Below are positions 63,638 to 64,000 of a stretch of DNA of 64,000 bases, piece by piece (within the stretch, counting starts at the first letter, position 1; every line of letters starts with the position of its first letter). Location of the stretch: assembly GCF_000166295.1 (NCBI RefSeq), contig NC_017506.1, positions 1,054,001-1,118,000 of the forward strand. The letters are read 5' to 3'. This DNA is from Marinobacter adhaerens HP15. Its GTDB lineage: Bacteria > Pseudomonadota > Gammaproteobacteria > Pseudomonadales > Oleiphilaceae. Below the pieces are notes generated by a model. The model was not told where the DNA came from. It did not search any database and saw only the letters and a program-made list of their open reading frames with translations. The position numbers were made by a program, and so were the translations under genes.

Positions 63638-64000
63638 ATGATTAAAGGTTTAGCCATTACGCCTCCCGTACTGGGGCGTATCAGCATTGGTCGGGTCGTT
63701 GAGAAGAACGGCATCCGGCTACCTCAAAAAGACGATCAGTTCACTATCACCTCCCAAATCCAGGAGAAGGACGCCGGGTGGGTGGCACATCCCATGGACG
63801 AGGAGCTCCGGAAGGATGCGCCAAACGGCAAGCTGCGGACCATTCCTGTGCGCATGCTGTTCAACGACGCGGATCTCAACCTGCGGGCCGAGTACACCAT
63901 GTTTGACCGTAAAAGCGGACGACCCGTGTGTGTCGGTAATGGCGACACATGCAAGCGCCTGACGCAGTCAGGAGTGCAGTCTTTGCCATGCCCGGGGCCA
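63638..64000 (+). CDS. Plasmid/ICE-type protein, possibly recombination-directionality or metal-binding (3' end cut by window)
   Basis: The first 121 codons are present, with the frame open at the right edge. It begins MIKGLAITPPVLGRISIGRV and contains GWVAHPMDEELRK, RMLFNDADLNLRAEYTMFD and Cys residues at CVGNGDTC and CPGP, which may form a metal site. Proteins of this kind follow DUF932 and YqaJ genes in conjugative elements, where they are often named 'hydrolase or metal-binding protein'. CAGGAGAG precedes the ATG. Confidence 0.7.
   Translation, partial: MIKGLAITPPVLGRISIGRVVEKNGIRLPQKDDQFTITSQIQEKDAGWVAHPMDEELRKDAPNGKLRTIPVRMLFNDADLNLRAEYTMFDRKSGRPVCVGNGDTCKRLTQSGVQSLPCPGP

Noticed and set aside
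55000..64000. CRISPR array or known defence island
   Set aside because: The repeats found are two or three copies without regular unique spacers, and no Cas, restriction or toxin-antitoxin protein is recognisable in this part of the element.

Overview
The window looks like a chromosome segment of a marine, heterotrophic gammaproteobacterium, most likely Marinobacter or a close relative. This is inferred from the protein families, the GC-rich codon use and the gene order; no database search was possible. Conserved landmarks are mutS / pncC-recA, nadK to pepN, and thrS-infC-rpmI-rplT-pheST-ihfA-merR. From about 55.1 kb to the right edge the core chromosome is interrupted by an integrated element.

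Positions 1-11,860 hold a PhzF-like gene (cut by the left edge) divergent from a MocR-type regulator, a FixL/FixJ-like two-component pair divergent from a DmdB-like acyl-CoA synthetase, a multi-pass permease, a PF10118 metal-dependent hydrolase, a DegV protein, a conserved orphan and a LysE exporter. Positions 11,930-17,800 are genome maintenance: fdxA, mutS, pncC and recA with a LexA box. No recX follows recA; a small gene converges on it instead. Positions 17,800-24,000 hold a PilZ protein, a LonB-type protease gene broken by a frameshift, a second FixJ-like system with a REC-PAS-kinase, and a MaoC dehydratase gene broken in a homopolymer.

Positions 24,259-29,030 carry two AraC regulators, tRNA-Asp with a near-consensus promoter, and fadH. 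Positions 29,298-37,418 run from a coiled-coil/zinc-motif protein through nadK, a metallophosphoesterase, a rhomboid protease, a YeaC-like gene (DUF1315), a DUF2797 gene and pepN; a near-consensus Fur box lies before the YeaC-like gene. Positions 37,555-42,671 form a DUF1329 / Ycf48-like / RND envelope cassette. Positions 42,856-46,524 encode a TAXI-TRAP uptake system. Positions 46,679-54,072 are the translation cluster, with infC starting at ATT. A DUF2892 membrane protein and a divergent Crp/Fnr regulator end the core region.

At 55,132 the 3' part of a tRNA-Pro(GGG), starting in the anticodon loop, marks one end (attL) of the element, next to a P4-type integrase gene. Inside are an unrecognised gene directly behind the integrase, an inovirus-Gp2-like HUH protein, a DUF3987 ATPase split over three coupled reading frames, and an AlpA regulator. 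A repeat-rich control region at 60.8-60.95 kb follows. Beyond it on the + strand are a zinc-ribbon/glycine-zipper protein, DUF932, a YqaJ-type exonuclease and a further plasmid/ICE-type gene cut by the window end. The most unusual structures are the split DUF3987 with Walker A and Walker B on different polypeptides, the A+T repeats beside the Rep-like gene, the ATTCCAG repeats plus palindrome upstream of alpA, and a 36-bp direct repeat before the DUF932 gene.
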